Assembly: GCF_001913705.1 (NCBI RefSeq)
Contig: NZ_MKQD01000038.1
Coordinates: forward strand, 1-64,000
DNA: 64,000 bases
DNA from: Thalassotalea sp. PP2-459
GTDB lineage: Bacteria; Pseudomonadota; Gammaproteobacteria; Enterobacterales; Alteromonadaceae
Direction of reading: 5' to 3'
The notes beneath the pieces are model-generated. The model was not told the origin of the DNA. It searched no databases and saw only the letters and a program-made list of their open reading frames with translations. The translations under genes and the position numbers were made by a program. Shown piece by piece: positions 27,180 through 37,051 of the stretch; the stretch's first letter is position 1; every line of letters begins with the position of its first letter.

Positions 27180-28775
27180 TTAAAAATCAGGCTCTGGTGG
27201 CGACTGTCTGAACGCTTCGCTAACAAAGCCAAAGGCTATTCGGTCGCACTCCTGTTCAGCTTCACTAATAGTTTCCCCCGGTAAAAAATTAACTTGAAAA
27301 GCTCTTAAAACATTAAAAACCTCGTCATCATAAGGGTTGTTGGCTATATCACCTGAAAAATATAATTGGTATAGCAATAGCCAATAGCTATCTTTTGTAT
27401 ATAAATCACTTGTTAATATAGGATCTATGAATTCAATTATTGGCTGTTTGTTCTCTACCATTGAAGAAAGAATCGTAATCGCAACGCAATCTTCACTTTC
27501 TATTATTGACCTAATTGCATTTGCCGAAGGAATTAAGTTTTGCTTTTTTAGAATATAAAGAGGCCAAGCCATTCCATCTGACCTTTTTTGTTTAGCGTTT
27601 TCCTGTATGATTTGATCTATTTGTTGCTCATATTGTTCATGAGGTACATTTGCTAAATCTATCAAAAGAGAAATGTATGGAATTAATATCGGATAATGCC
27701 AAGCCAAATTAATAACAGCCCCTAGAACATCTATAACGGCTGACTCATCTAAATGGGCAACCATCAATTGAATGGCATACTTTAGAACACTCCCGTCAGG
27801 AGTAGCTTCATTAACAATTATCGCTCTATTTATAAAGGTAATCGCTTCAGTTGAAAAAAACTTATGATCTTGTCCTTCAGGTTTTGCATACCTATTGGGA
27901 ATAGCACCTAAAAGCTCTAATATCCAATCATCTTCACTAGGAGAAGGAAGCTCTTTAATATTTGTTTTATTTAGGTTAAGAGTTAATTTATATTTAGCGA
28001 GAGCTTGCCCAAGTATGAGTATAAAATCTTGAGCTTTTTCATAGGTTTTACAAAAACATAAATAGTCATCAACATACCGCTCGAAAACATAACCAGCATT
28101 TTCTAGTATTTCATCTACTCTTTGAAGAATCATTTCAACAACAAAACTAGAAGTCGCTGGACCGATAGGTATTCCTTGAGTTTCGCCCCTCTTAGATTTT
28201 CTTTGAAAAAGATCCAATTTGTTATACCAGAGGGTATTTCCTCTGTTTTGTTTTGCTGTTGCTATACCAACGGCAGCCCAAGGAATTGCATGTGAATATA
28301 TACTATTAAAACAATTAGAAATATCAGCGGACACTCTAAATTTACTTGAAAAGCTAGCATCATTGTATCGACGCTTCTGAGACATAGGATCTTCATAGTT
28401 CATCACCATGATTCGTCCATCTTGTCTTTGTTCAGGCTTAATTTTGCTATTAACCCCTTCTTCAATAAACTTAATAAAATTCCAGTTGTCATGAATGTGC
28501 TTAGCCAAGAATGAATATGCTTTGGGATGAACAAGGGAAAGTACTCTAGGAACATTGTTGTACCTTGTAGCTTTATATTCCACTAGATCATACCCGCTAC
28601 GTCGACGCTCTGCATCATCTTCCAAAGCAGCTAACGCTTCACAAACTTCAGGGGTAAACTGCCGAGTGTCTAGGCATGGAGGTAATTCTCCAATAAAGTC
28701 TTTTTGGTTGGGAAAATAATTTCGACGCGTTAAAGCTTCGTATAAATTTCGTTCATCATTAATAGTAATCGGCAT
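27180..28775 (-). CDS. Reverse transcriptase of the defence (DRT/Abi-like) type
   Basis: A 531-residue RNA-directed DNA polymerase. The N-terminal NYFP...GELPPCLDT region (19-36) recalls abortive-infection/UG-type RTs. The palm motifs are complete: VSADISNCFNSIYSH with the first catalytic Asp151, GETQGIPIGPATSS (197-210), YVDD at 234-237, and LTLNLNKT. Residues about 300-531 are helical repeats with no nuclease motif, as in Abi/UG RTs with an alpha-repeat tail. No intron maturase domain is seen, so it is not a group II intron RT, and no retron msr/msd was found. An AGAGGG site precedes the ATG. The DRT subtype is not assigned. Confidence 0.85.
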   Translation of the reverse strand: MPITINDERNLYEALTRRNYFPNQKDFIGELPPCLDTRQFTPEVCEALAALEDDAERRRSGYDLVEYKATRYNNVPRVLSLVHPKAYSFLAKHIHDNWNFIKFIEEGVNSKIKPEQRQDGRIMVMNYEDPMSQKRRYNDASFSSKFRVSADISNCFNSIYSHAIPWAAVGIATAKQNRGNTLWYNKLDLFQRKSKRGETQGIPIGPATSSFVVEMILQRVDEILENAGYVFERYVDDYLCFCKTYEKAQDFILILGQALAKYKLTLNLNKTNIKELPSPSEDDWILELLGAIPNRYAKPEGQDHKFFSTEAITFINRAIIVNEATPDGSVLKYAIQLMVAHLDESAVIDVLGAVINLAWHYPILIPYISLLIDLANVPHEQYEQQIDQIIQENAKQKRSDGMAWPLYILKKQNLIPSANAIRSIIESEDCVAITILSSMVENKQPIIEFIDPILTSDLYTKDSYWLLLYQLYFSGDIANNPYDDEVFNVLRAFQVNFLPGETISEAEQECDRIAFGFVSEAFRQSPPEPDF

Positions 28776-28876
28776 TTCTTTTTCCCTCTTACCTAACTAG
28801 ATCCATTAATTAATCATCCTGACATACATCAACTAGCAAAAAAAGATAAAACCAATTATTTTGAATCATGAACAAG

Positions 28877-28903
28877 AAAAGGCGAGCACTCGGCTCGCCT
28901 TTT
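28877..28903 (-). terminator. Rho-independent terminator after gcvP
   Basis: Perfect 11-bp stem AAAAGGCGAGC and its complement with a 5-nt loop; the T-rich arm is followed by CTTG. It lies about 65 nt after the gcvP stop and marks the core side of the island junction. Confidence 0.75.
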
Positions 28904-28968
28904 CAAATTCACTCTAGTCACAAACTTAATTCAATTCACAAACTTAATTAAGCATCGACAACTATTAT

Positions 28969-31872
28969 TTAGTCTTTATACGTATCAACGCTCGGGCATG
29001 AACAAATTAAGTTTCTGTCGCCGTACACATCATCAATACGATTTACCGTTGGCCAGAATTTATTGGCAGCTGCCGCCGGTACTGGGAATACCGCTTCTGC
29101 GGTTGTATAAGCTCTATCCCATGAAGCGTCAGTAATGTCTGCTAGCGTATGTGGTGCATTATGAAGTGGGTTGTTTTCTAGTGTCCACTCGCCTTGTTCT
29201 ACTTTGCGTATTTCATCTCGAATACATACCATGGCTTCAATAAAGCGGTCTAATTCAGGTTTTGCTTCTGATTCTGTTGGCTCGATCATTAACGTGCCTG
29301 CCACAGGAAACGACATGGTTGGTGAATGAAAACCATAGTCTTGTAGACGTTTAGCAATGTCCATTTCTGTGATGCCAGAAGAATCTTTTAACGGACGTAA
29401 ATCAACGATACATTCGTGTGCTACACGGCCATTAGCGCCAGTATAAAGAATTGGGTAATGCTCGCTTAACTTTTTCGCTAAATAATTCGCGTTGGTGATA
29501 GCAAATTTTGTTGAATCTGTTACGCCTTTTTTACCTAATAAGGCAATGTAAAGGTAAGAGATACATAAAATGCCTGCGCTACCAAATGGTGCCGCTGAAA
29601 CCGCGCCATTACCTTTGGTTGTTTCATTTACGGTGATAAGTGCGTGGTCAGGTAAGAACGGCGCAAGGTGTGATTTAACACCAATAGGTCCCATACCTGG
29701 GCCACCACCGCCGTGCGGAATAGCGAAGGTTTTATGTAAGTTTAAGTGAGAAACATCAGCGCCAATAAAGCCAGGTGAAGTTAAGCCAACTTGTGCGTTC
29801 ATATTAGCGCCATCTAAGTACACTTGACCGCCATTGTCATGAACAATGTTACAAATTTCACGTATCGTGGTTTCATATACACCATGCGTTGATGGGTAAG
29901 TGATCATGATACACGATAAATTATCACGCAGTTCAGTTGCTTTAGCTGTTAAGTCAGCCATGTCAACATTACCGTTTTTATCACAATCAACAACAACAAC
30001 CTTCATACCAACCATTTGCGCTGACGCTGGGTTAGTTCCGTGTGCAGAAGATGGAATTAAACAAATGTTTCTGTGCGCATCACCACGACTTTCATGGTAT
30101 TTATGAATAGCAATAAGACCTGCATATTCACCTTGTGCGCCAGAGTTTGGTTGCATTGAAATGTTATCGTAACCTGTTAATTCAACTAACCAGTCGCCTA
30201 GTTCGTTGATCATTTCAGCATAGCCTTGCGCTTGATCTACGGGTGCAAACGGATGCATGTTGGCAAATTCAGGCCATGAAACAGGTATCATTTGCGCTGT
30301 TGCGTTTAATTTCATGGTACAAGAACCTAATGAAATCATTGAATGATTAAGCGCTAAATCTTTATTTTCTAGTTTTTTAATATAGCGAAGCATTTCAGTT
30401 TCACTATGGTGCGAGTTAAAAACAGGGTGCGTTAAAATGTCTGACTCGCGCACTAGTTCAGCAGGAATTGATTGATGACCAGTACTTAACACTTGTGCGT
30501 CTAATGCAGCTACATCTAAACCGTGACCTTCGCCAAGTAGCACATCAAATAAGGTAGAAATGTCTTCACGCGTTGTTGTTTCATCAAGTGAAACACTGAC
30601 TTGTCCAGCAACATCTGTGCGTAAGTTAAGATCAGCTGCTAGCGCACGCGCTACAACATCTTCTTTATTATCAAGCTTAAACGTTAACGTGTCGAAATAA
30701 TTGTCGTGAACAGCTTGCAAACCTTTACTAGTAGTACCTACATTTAAAATATCAGCAAAACGATGAATACGGCTAGCAATGGTTTTTAAACCTTTAGGGC
30801 CATGATATACCGCATAAAAAGCGGCCATGTTGGCAAGTAGCACCTGTGCGGTACAAATGTTTGAATTGGCTTTTTCACGACGAATATGTTGTTCACGTGT
30901 TTGCATTGCCATACGAAGTGCGTTGTTGCCACGCGTATCTTTTGAAACACCAATAATACGACCAGGCATAGAACGCTTGTATTTTTCACTGGTGGTGAAA
31001 AATGCTGCATGAGGGCCACCGTAACCCATTGGCACACCAAAACGTTGGCTTGAACCAATCACTACATCAGCGCCTAATTCACCTGGCGCTTTAAGTAGCA
31101 CTAAGCTCATAATATCAGCCGCAACTGCTACAATACCTTTTTTCTCGTGAACGCTGTCAATAAGGGTTGAAATATCACGTACTTCGCCCGTTGCACTTGG
31201 GTATTGTAAAAGCGCGCCAAATACATCGTGTTCACTTACGCTGTCTGCAGGTGCAACAACAATGTCAAAACCAAACATTTCTGCTCGTTGTTTCACTACG
31301 TCAATTGTTTGTGGGTATACTTCTTCTGCGACAAAAAATAGGTTTGACTTTTTGTTTTTCGATACACGTTTAGCCAATGCCATAGCTTCAGCGGCAGCAG
31401 TACCTTCGTCAAGTAATGACGCTGACGCCAGATCTAACCCGGTAAGGTCCAAACACATTTGTTGGTAGTTTAATAATGACTCTAAACGACCTTGGGCAAT
31501 TTCAGGTTGATAAGGTGTGTAAGCTGTATACCAGCCTGGATTTTCTAATACATTACGTAAAATAACGTTTGGCGTTAGTGTGCCGTAATACCCTAAACCG
31601 ATATAGGTTTTGTTCACTTTATTTTTATTAGCAACGGTTTTTAAATCGCTAAGCGCTTTTACTTCCGTTTTACTTTCTTCAATAGCTGGTAAGTCAGCTA
31701 AGCGAATATCGCTAGGAACAATTTCGTCAATTAATGCATCAACTGATTCTGCACCAATTTCGTTTAACATCGCCTGTGCTTGTGCTTCGTCTGGGCCAAT
31801 ATGGCGACGAATAAAGTCTTGCGTTTGTTCTAGTTCGTTCAACGTAATGTTGTTTTGAGATTGAGTAGTCAT
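28969..31872 (-). CDS. gcvP: Glycine dehydrogenase (decarboxylating), P protein
   Basis: The P protein decarboxylates glycine with pyridoxal phosphate and passes the aminomethyl group to lipoyl-GcvH. It is the single-chain form (967 residues) with two aminotransferase-like halves. The PLP lysine lies in [18 protein letters not shown] in the C-terminal half. Other matches are RHIGP near the N-terminus and the [14 protein letters not shown] segment. It follows gcvH by about 200 bp in the gcvT-gcvH-gcvP order. Regulation by GcvA (18576-19484) is expected from E. coli knowledge. Confidence 0.97.
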   Translation of the reverse strand: MTTQSQNNITLNELEQTQDFIRRHIGPDEAQAQAMLNEIGAESVDALIDEIVPSDIRLADLPAIEESKTEVKALSDLKTVANKNKVNKTYIGLGYYGTLTPNVILRNVLENPGWYTAYTPYQPEIAQGRLESLLNYQQMCLDLTGLDLASASLLDEGTAAAEAMALAKRVSKNKKSNLFFVAEEVYPQTIDVVKQRAEMFGFDIVVAPADSVSEHDVFGALLQYPSATGEVRDISTLIDSVHEKKGIVAVAADIMSLVLLKAPGELGADVVIGSSQRFGVPMGYGGPHAAFFTTSEKYKRSMPGRIIGVSKDTRGNNALRMAMQTREQHIRREKANSNICTAQVLLANMAAFYAVYHGPKGLKTIASRIHRFADILNVGTTSKGLQAVHDNYFDTLTFKLDNKEDVVARALAADLNLRTDVAGQVSVSLDETTTREDISTLFDVLLGEGHGLDVAALDAQVLSTGHQSIPAELVRESDILTHPVFNSHHSETEMLRYIKKLENKDLALNHSMISLGSCTMKLNATAQMIPVSWPEFANMHPFAPVDQAQGYAEMINELGDWLVELTGYDNISMQPNSGAQGEYAGLIAIHKYHESRGDAHRNICLIPSSAHGTNPASAQMVGMKVVVVDCDKNGNVDMADLTAKATELRDNLSCIMITYPSTHGVYETTIREICNIVHDNGGQVYLDGANMNAQVGLTSPGFIGADVSHLNLHKTFAIPHGGGGPGMGPIGVKSHLAPFLPDHALITVNETTKGNGAVSAAPFGSAGILCISYLYIALLGKKGVTDSTKFAITNANYLAKKLSEHYPILYTGANGRVAHECIVDLRPLKDSSGITEMDIAKRLQDYGFHSPTMSFPVAGTLMIEPTESEAKPELDRFIEAMVCIRDEIRKVEQGEWTLENNPLHNAPHTLADITDASWDRAYTTAEAVFPVPAAAANKFWPTVNRIDDVYGDRNLICSCPSVDTYKD

Positions 31873-32073
31873 AAAACGGCTTACCTAAATAAGAAAAGTA
31901 AGTAAAAAATAAGGAAAGCCCCAAACTTATTGTCAGTGAGAGGCTTCATCTGTTGTCTATTTTAAACCATTAAAATAGCGAAAAGACTGTTATTGCTTTT
32001 TGCAACAACAAGCATTTAGTTAACACAACCTATATTTAAACGAAATCGCTTAGATAGGGTTGCCGCTACTAAA

Positions 32074-32463
32074 TTAATCTTCGTCGATTGAATTTTCATA
32101 ACCTTCTGCATCAAGAAGGTTTTCTAGTTCACTTGTATCATCAAGTTTAATTTTAAACATCCAACCGTCACCAAACGCGTCAGAGTTCACAAGCTCAGGA
32201 GAATCTTCTAACTCTTCGTTTACCGCGATCACTTCACCTGACACAGGTGCATAAATATCTGATGCAGCTTTTACTGATTCTGCTACCGCAACATCATCAC
32301 CAGTGCTAACGCTTTCGCCTACTTCAGGCAATTCAACAAATACCATGTCGCCAAGTAATTCTTGCGCATGCTCAGTAATACCAATAGTAACAGTACCGTC
32401 ACCTTCATTACGTACCCATTCATGCGACGTTGCATATTTTAATTCTGAAGGAATGTTGCTCAT
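32074..32463 (-). CDS. gcvH: Glycine cleavage system H protein
   Basis: GcvH carries a lipoyl arm that shuttles aminomethyl groups between the P, T and L proteins. The 129-residue protein has the lipoylation motif [15 protein letters not shown] with Lys65, followed by the [18 protein letters not shown] turn. An AGGAAC ribosome site precedes the ATG. It lies about 85 bp after gcvT. Confidence 0.97.
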   Translation of the reverse strand: MSNIPSELKYATSHEWVRNEGDGTVTIGITEHAQELLGDMVFVELPEVGESVSTGDDVAVAESVKAASDIYAPVSGEVIAVNEELEDSPELVNSDAFGDGWMFKIKLDDTSELENLLDAEGYENSIDED

Positions 32464-32547
32464 TTTTTTAGTTCCTAATATGTCTGTAATTGTTATATAT
32501 CTGTTCGACTACTCAGTCTATTTAAGACTATAGAGTAGCATGAAAAT

Positions 32548-33639
32548 TTAGTCTAATTGGCTTTTGCCATTACGAACAAAACTTGGTTTAACCACTTTTA
32601 CGCTCACTAACTTTTTGCGCATCTCTACTTCAACAACATCACCAACTTTTACGCTACGAGGAACGCGCGCCATGGCAATAGAATGTTGTAATGTTGGAGA
32701 AAATGTACCAGAAGTAATCACACCTTCACCAGCGTCGGTAACGACTTTAAGGCCTGTACGTAACACGCCTTTTTCTGTCATCACTAAACCAACTAATTTT
32801 GGTTGATCGCCAGCTTCACGTTGTGCTGCTATAACATCGCGACCAATAAAGTTTCGCTCTGATGGTTCCCATGAAATTGTCCATGCCATGTTTGCTGCGA
32901 GTGGCGAAACTGTTTCGTCCATATCTAAACCATAAAGGTTCATGCCAGCTTCTAAACGCAATGTATCGCGTGCGCCTAAACCACAAGGTGCTACGCCAGC
33001 GTCAACAAGTTGTTGCCATAAGTCAGCCGTTGCTGCTTCTGGTACAACAATTTCGTAACCGCTTTCACCGGTGTAACCTGTCGTCGCAATGAATAAATCA
33101 CCCGCCTGAACACCAAAGAAAGGCTTCATCCCTTCAATCGCTTGGTTTTGCTCAGCAGATAAAATTGACGCTACTTTAGCTTTTGCTTCAGGGCCTTGAA
33201 CCGCTATCATGCCGTATTCAGGGCGCTCAGTAATAGTAATATCAAAACCATGTGCTTGTTTTGTCATCCACGCTAAATCTTTTTCGCGTGTCGCTGAATT
33301 CACCACTAAACGGTAATCTGTTGTAGAAAAGTGATATATGATCAAATCATCAATTACGCCACCTTCATCGTTACACATGCCGGTATAAAGCGCTTTACCC
33401 GCCACTTCAAGTTTAGCAACATCGTTTATGACTAAACGCTGTAAGTAAGCTTTTGCATCAGCACCTTGAATATCAACAATTGTCATGTGAGACACATCAA
33501 ACATACCCGCGTCTTTTCGTACTGCGTGGTGTTCTTCAATTTGAGAACCATAGTTGATTGGCATTTCCCAACCGTGAAAATCAACCATTTTTGCGCCCGC
33601 TTCGAGGTGCTTAGCATGTAATACCGTTTTATTGGTCAT
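32548..33639 (-). CDS. gcvT: Aminomethyltransferase, T protein
   Basis: GcvT transfers the methylene group from GcvH-bound aminomethyl-lipoate to tetrahydrofolate, releasing ammonia. I chose the ATG at 33639 (363 residues), which starts [17 protein letters not shown] and has GGAAG upstream. The longer frame to 33720 has no ribosome site and an unconserved start. Evidence: [35 protein letters not shown] and [18 protein letters not shown]. First gene of the gcv group. No glycine riboswitch is visible upstream. Confidence 0.96.
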   Translation of the reverse strand: MTNKTVLHAKHLEAGAKMVDFHGWEMPINYGSQIEEHHAVRKDAGMFDVSHMTIVDIQGADAKAYLQRLVINDVAKLEVAGKALYTGMCNDEGGVIDDLIIYHFSTTDYRLVVNSATREKDLAWMTKQAHGFDITITERPEYGMIAVQGPEAKAKVASILSAEQNQAIEGMKPFFGVQAGDLFIATTGYTGESGYEIVVPEAATADLWQQLVDAGVAPCGLGARDTLRLEAGMNLYGLDMDETVSPLAANMAWTISWEPSERNFIGRDVIAAQREAGDQPKLVGLVMTEKGVLRTGLKVVTDAGEGVITSGTFSPTLQHSIAMARVPRSVKVGDVVEVEMRKKLVSVKVVKPSFVRNGKSQLD

Positions 33640-33961
33640 GTTTTTCTTCCAATTGTTGCTTGCTGTATAACCATTATGCTTAAAAAATAGCATAGGTGTT
33701 TTATCAAAATTTGCGCGCAATTATAGCGATCGGTTAGCAGGTATTCAACAAATAAAGGAAGCCAAATCAAATAAAAAACCACTTTATCAACATAATCAAC
33801 ATTAAATTTTTATTTTACGGGTTGATGAAAATTAAATTCTGAACATAGCGATAAAAACAGGATTGTTCTGATTTAAATTCATCCGTATTCTTATCAAACA
33901 AAATTCTATTCATCTGCTATGATAAATTCTAGCAACAACTGTATGAAATAAAGAGTAAAAA
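33640..33961. other. Divergent promoter region of gcvT and a hypothetical gene
   Basis: About 320 bp, A+T rich. It should contain the gcvT promoter and GcvA sites, but I find no clear CTAAT-type site and no glycine aptamer. Confidence 0.4.
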
Positions 33962-34489
33962 TTGAGTCTATATAATCCACAACAACTAATCACAGATGCA
34001 ACAAAAGGCGATACCGTTGATTTAAAACAAATATGTCGTTCGCTACAATTAACCCTACAAATTTCTAGTGAATTAACCGATCTATGTAGAATCAGCGTAA
34101 ATAAAGAACAAAAGGTGGTTATTCAACTAAATGAGAATATCGATAAACGCACAAAGTTTACTTTTGTGGCGATTTCGGCTGCTGAATATTTAATTAATAG
34201 TGCCAGAGTAAATGACACTGGCGTGACTTACGATATTTTTTTTCTAAGAGATATTCACGCAAATAGAGCAACTAATTTGATCATGCTAGCAACACGATTA
34301 GCCATACCTGAACATATTATTGAAAATATCGTAAATGCCAGCGAGATACAGTTTACCAAGCAAGTCAATGACGAAATATTCGATATTGACGAATACATTA
34401 GACAAAGTGATTATTTGCCCGAGTTCATTCGCAGTGTGATCAAACAAAGCTCTTCTTCATTTTTAGTTAATACCGTAAATGCCCGTTAA
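33962..34489 (+). CDS. Unknown protein, possibly degenerate ImmA/IrrE fold
   Basis: A 175-residue cytoplasmic protein starting with TTG (AAAGAG 5 nt upstream). I do not recognise a family with confidence. The middle RTKFTFVAISAAEYLINSAR and the later RATNLIMLATRLAIPEHIIENIV have the layout of ImmA/IrrE metallopeptidases, with a helix carrying the zinc motif followed by an EREA...LLMP-like helix. The HExxH residues are absent, so it would be inactive. It is divergent from gcvT and convergent with ubiI (10 bp apart). Confidence 0.55.
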   Translation: MSLYNPQQLITDATKGDTVDLKQICRSLQLTLQISSELTDLCRISVNKEQKVVIQLNENIDKRTKFTFVAISAAEYLINSARVNDTGVTYDIFFLRDIHANRATNLIMLATRLAIPEHIIENIVNASEIQFTKQVNDEIFDIDEYIRQSDYLPEFIRSVIKQSSSSFLVNTVNAR

Positions 34490-34499
34490 CGCTAAGTTC

Positions 34500-35717
34500 C
34501 TAATGCTTTAATAACGTAGGTAAATGTCCATTAATACCAAGCGCTTGTTTAATCATGGGGGCTTTCATCGGTTTAAGCTTATTTAGCATAGAAAGGCCTA
34601 CACCGCGAGCAAAAGCTATGGGGGCCTGTTGTGGCGTAAATGCTTGTTTAATACCTTCCATAGCGGCGATCATCTCTATTGCGTCAGCTTTTCGCCAGCG
34701 CTGATACTGGTTGAGTAACTTAGTCGAATAAACAGATGTTGAACTTTCAGCCAACAACTGTGCTAATACTGCGGCATCTTTCAAGCCTAAGTTCACCCCT
34801 TGGCCAGCGAGTGGATGTATTGTATGAGCAGCATCCCCTACTAGCACAAAGCGTTCACTGACAAATTGTTGCGCATACCGCATACGTAACGGAAATGCTT
34901 GGCGTTCACTTTGCAAAGAAACAAGTCCTAATTTACCGTCACTTGCGGCAGTAAGCGCTTGATTAAACGCAAGCTCATCTAATTGTAGCAACCGGTTAGC
35001 TTCTTCTGGGCTGGTTGACCATACAATAGAGCAAAGGTTATTACTGCTACTGTTAAGAGGTAAAAACGCGAGCGGGCCCGTCGGTAAAAAAACTTGCCAT
35101 GCCGTATTTTGATGACCTTGCTCACATGCAACAGTAGCGACTATGGCATGGTGGTCGTAATCTCGAAACGTCAAAGGGATGTTGGCTTGTGCTCTCACCC
35201 AAGAATTCGCACCATCTGCGCCAACAACTAAATTGGCCATAATCGGTGGTTTGCTAGCAAACGAAGCAAACACTTCACTTTCACCTTGCGTAATATGGGT
35301 AAGTTTTTCTTCGGTAAAAAAGGCAATGCCACTGTCTTGCTGGGCTTTTTGCCATAATGCAGCGCGTACAATATTGTTTTCAATGATCCAGCCTAATTGC
35401 CCGTTATGATCACGAGCACCAATATCTTGTAAGGTAAAATCAAGCTGGCCAATACCACTACTATCCCAAATATGCATCCCTTGATAAGGTTGATGTCTAC
35501 ACGCAGTAATTTGTTGCCACACACCTAAATGTTCGAATAACTGTTTACTTGCTGCATTTATTGCACTCACTCGAATGTCAGGTTGCTCGGTGATATTGGG
35601 TATGCTTTGCGTATCAACAATCGCGACGGTAAATTCAGTTAAATGGCGTATTGCAAGTGCGGTCGATAATCCGACCATACCGCCACCAACAATTAACACA
35701 TCAAATTTTTGCATCAT
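34500..35717 (-). CDS. ubiI: 2-octaprenylphenol hydroxylase-type FAD monooxygenase UbiI
   Basis: UbiI (VisC) adds the C5 hydroxyl in ubiquinone synthesis, within the Ubi complex. The 405-residue flavoprotein has the N-terminal dinucleotide fold VGGGMVGLSTALAIRH, the DG motif GADGANSWVR and the FAD-ribityl motif GDAAHTIHPLAGQGVNLG. The choice between UbiI and UbiH rests on gene order (ygfB-pepP-ubiH-ubiI as in E. coli) and on the GDAAHT motif, where UbiH typically has GNA. Last gene of the cluster. Confidence 0.88.
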   Translation of the reverse strand: MMQKFDVLIVGGGMVGLSTALAIRHLTEFTVAIVDTQSIPNITEQPDIRVSAINAASKQLFEHLGVWQQITACRHQPYQGMHIWDSSGIGQLDFTLQDIGARDHNGQLGWIIENNIVRAALWQKAQQDSGIAFFTEEKLTHITQGESEVFASFASKPPIMANLVVGADGANSWVRAQANIPLTFRDYDHHAIVATVACEQGHQNTAWQVFLPTGPLAFLPLNSSSNNLCSIVWSTSPEEANRLLQLDELAFNQALTAASDGKLGLVSLQSERQAFPLRMRYAQQFVSERFVLVGDAAHTIHPLAGQGVNLGLKDAAVLAQLLAESSTSVYSTKLLNQYQRWRKADAIEMIAAMEGIKQAFTPQQAPIAFARGVGLSMLNKLKPMKAPMIKQALGINGHLPTLLKH

Positions 35718-35776
35718 TTTATCAACCTTTGAATGATTAACCGTTAACCATTACTCATTGTCTATCAGTGTGATAG

Positions 35777-37006
35777 CTAATAGCCCATTGTTTTGTTAAC
35801 AAAGCTACTTTTTAAGCTTTGACAATAATTTAATACTTTAAGACCAACATTGCGCCCAACGATAAGTGGTGTGTGTTTATTGGAAAAAAGTGCCACCAAC
35901 GAGTCTGTTAAACCGATAATTTGCTGATGATCTTTTGCACGTGTTGCCGCATAACGACTTAATTGAGCAAAAGAAGCGATATCTTCATTTTTCGATAATT
36001 GCTTAGCCATTACAGCGGCCAATTCACTAACATCACGTAAACCTAAATTAAACCCTTGGCCTGCGATAGGATGAATAGTGTGTGACGCATTACCTATTAA
36101 CACCATACGGTGAAACACTTGCTCATTCGCTTTGACTAAATCAAGTGGGTAGCTGGCGCGCTTTCCTACTTTTTCAACGACTCCTAACCAATAACCAAAC
36201 GTTTGGTTTAATTGCTCAGCAAAACCTTCATTTGGTAATTGCGATAAATAATCTGCATGCTCGGGTGTTGTGGTCCAAACAAGTGAACATTTTTGACCGC
36301 TATTATCTTGGTCAGTCAAAGGGAGAATTGCTAAAGGTCCATGTTCAGTAAATCGTTCATAGGCAATATGCTGATGTGGTTTTTCAAACCGAACATTCGC
36401 GATAATAGCTGTTTGCTGATAACTTTTAGTGACAACATCAATGTTAGCAAACTGTCGGCATTTTGATTGACTACCATCACAGCCTAATATTAATGCAGCC
36501 TGCAATAATTGCTGATCATCTAGTTGAATATCTACGTGTGTTGAATGCCAATCAATATTAGCGACTTGATTAGGTGCAAACCACGAAACATTCGGTGCTT
36601 TTTGTAACGCTTGAACTAACGCATCACCCAATGTTGCCATTTCAATTACATAACCTAGTGCGTTAACGTGGTGTTCGTGCGCATACATACGCGCTTTTCC
36701 ATAATTGCCTTGATCAGAAATATGGATGGTATTTATAGCTGCAGCCTTCGAATGTATTGCTTGCCAGACATTCAAGGTTTTTAAATAATTAGCGCTGCCG
36801 TGCGATAAAGCCAGTACTCGAGAATCAAAATGTAACGCCGACGTTTCTTGGTTTGAATTCGCGTGTATATCACTTGCTTCAACAATAGCAATCGTAAGTG
36901 GTGTTCCTGACGATGTTGTTAGCGTTGACAATGCTAACGCAGACAAACAGCCAGAAAGACCACCGCCTATAATTATCACATCAACTTGTTGCTTCTTATT
37001 TACCAC
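35777..37006 (-). CDS. ubiH: 2-octaprenyl-6-methoxyphenol hydroxylase UbiH
   Basis: UbiH hydroxylates C1 of the ubiquinone ring. The 409-residue FAD-dependent enzyme has the motif IGGGLSGCLSALAL, the GCDGSQSKCR region and GNASHTIHPIAGQGFNLG; Asn in place of Asp there is typical of UbiH. Upstream pepP and downstream ubiI confirm the identity by gene order. Likely in one transcript with ygfB and pepP. Confidence 0.9.
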   Translation of the reverse strand: MVNKKQQVDVIIIGGGLSGCLSALALSTLTTSSGTPLTIAIVEASDIHANSNQETSALHFDSRVLALSHGSANYLKTLNVWQAIHSKAAAINTIHISDQGNYGKARMYAHEHHVNALGYVIEMATLGDALVQALQKAPNVSWFAPNQVANIDWHSTHVDIQLDDQQLLQAALILGCDGSQSKCRQFANIDVVTKSYQQTAIIANVRFEKPHQHIAYERFTEHGPLAILPLTDQDNSGQKCSLVWTTTPEHADYLSQLPNEGFAEQLNQTFGYWLGVVEKVGKRASYPLDLVKANEQVFHRMVLIGNASHTIHPIAGQGFNLGLRDVSELAAVMAKQLSKNEDIASFAQLSRYAATRAKDHQQIIGLTDSLVALFSNKHTPLIVGRNVGLKVLNYCQSLKSSFVNKTMGY

Positions 37007-37051
37007 GCATATTTCCGTTACGAGTTTGCTTGCTGAATATTGTGTTTTTGC

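Noticed and set aside
22517-28775. An intact Tn7-like or CRISPR-associated transposon
   Set aside because: No full TnsB, no TnsC, TniQ/TnsD or Cas genes, no clear ends and no CRISPR repeats in the window.
27180-28775. Group II intron or retron
   Set aside because: No maturase/HNH domain, no intron domain V/VI structure, and no msr-msd inverted repeats next to the RT.
33640-33961. Glycine riboswitch before gcvT
   Set aside because: No tandem aptamer-like conserved purine-rich cores were seen.
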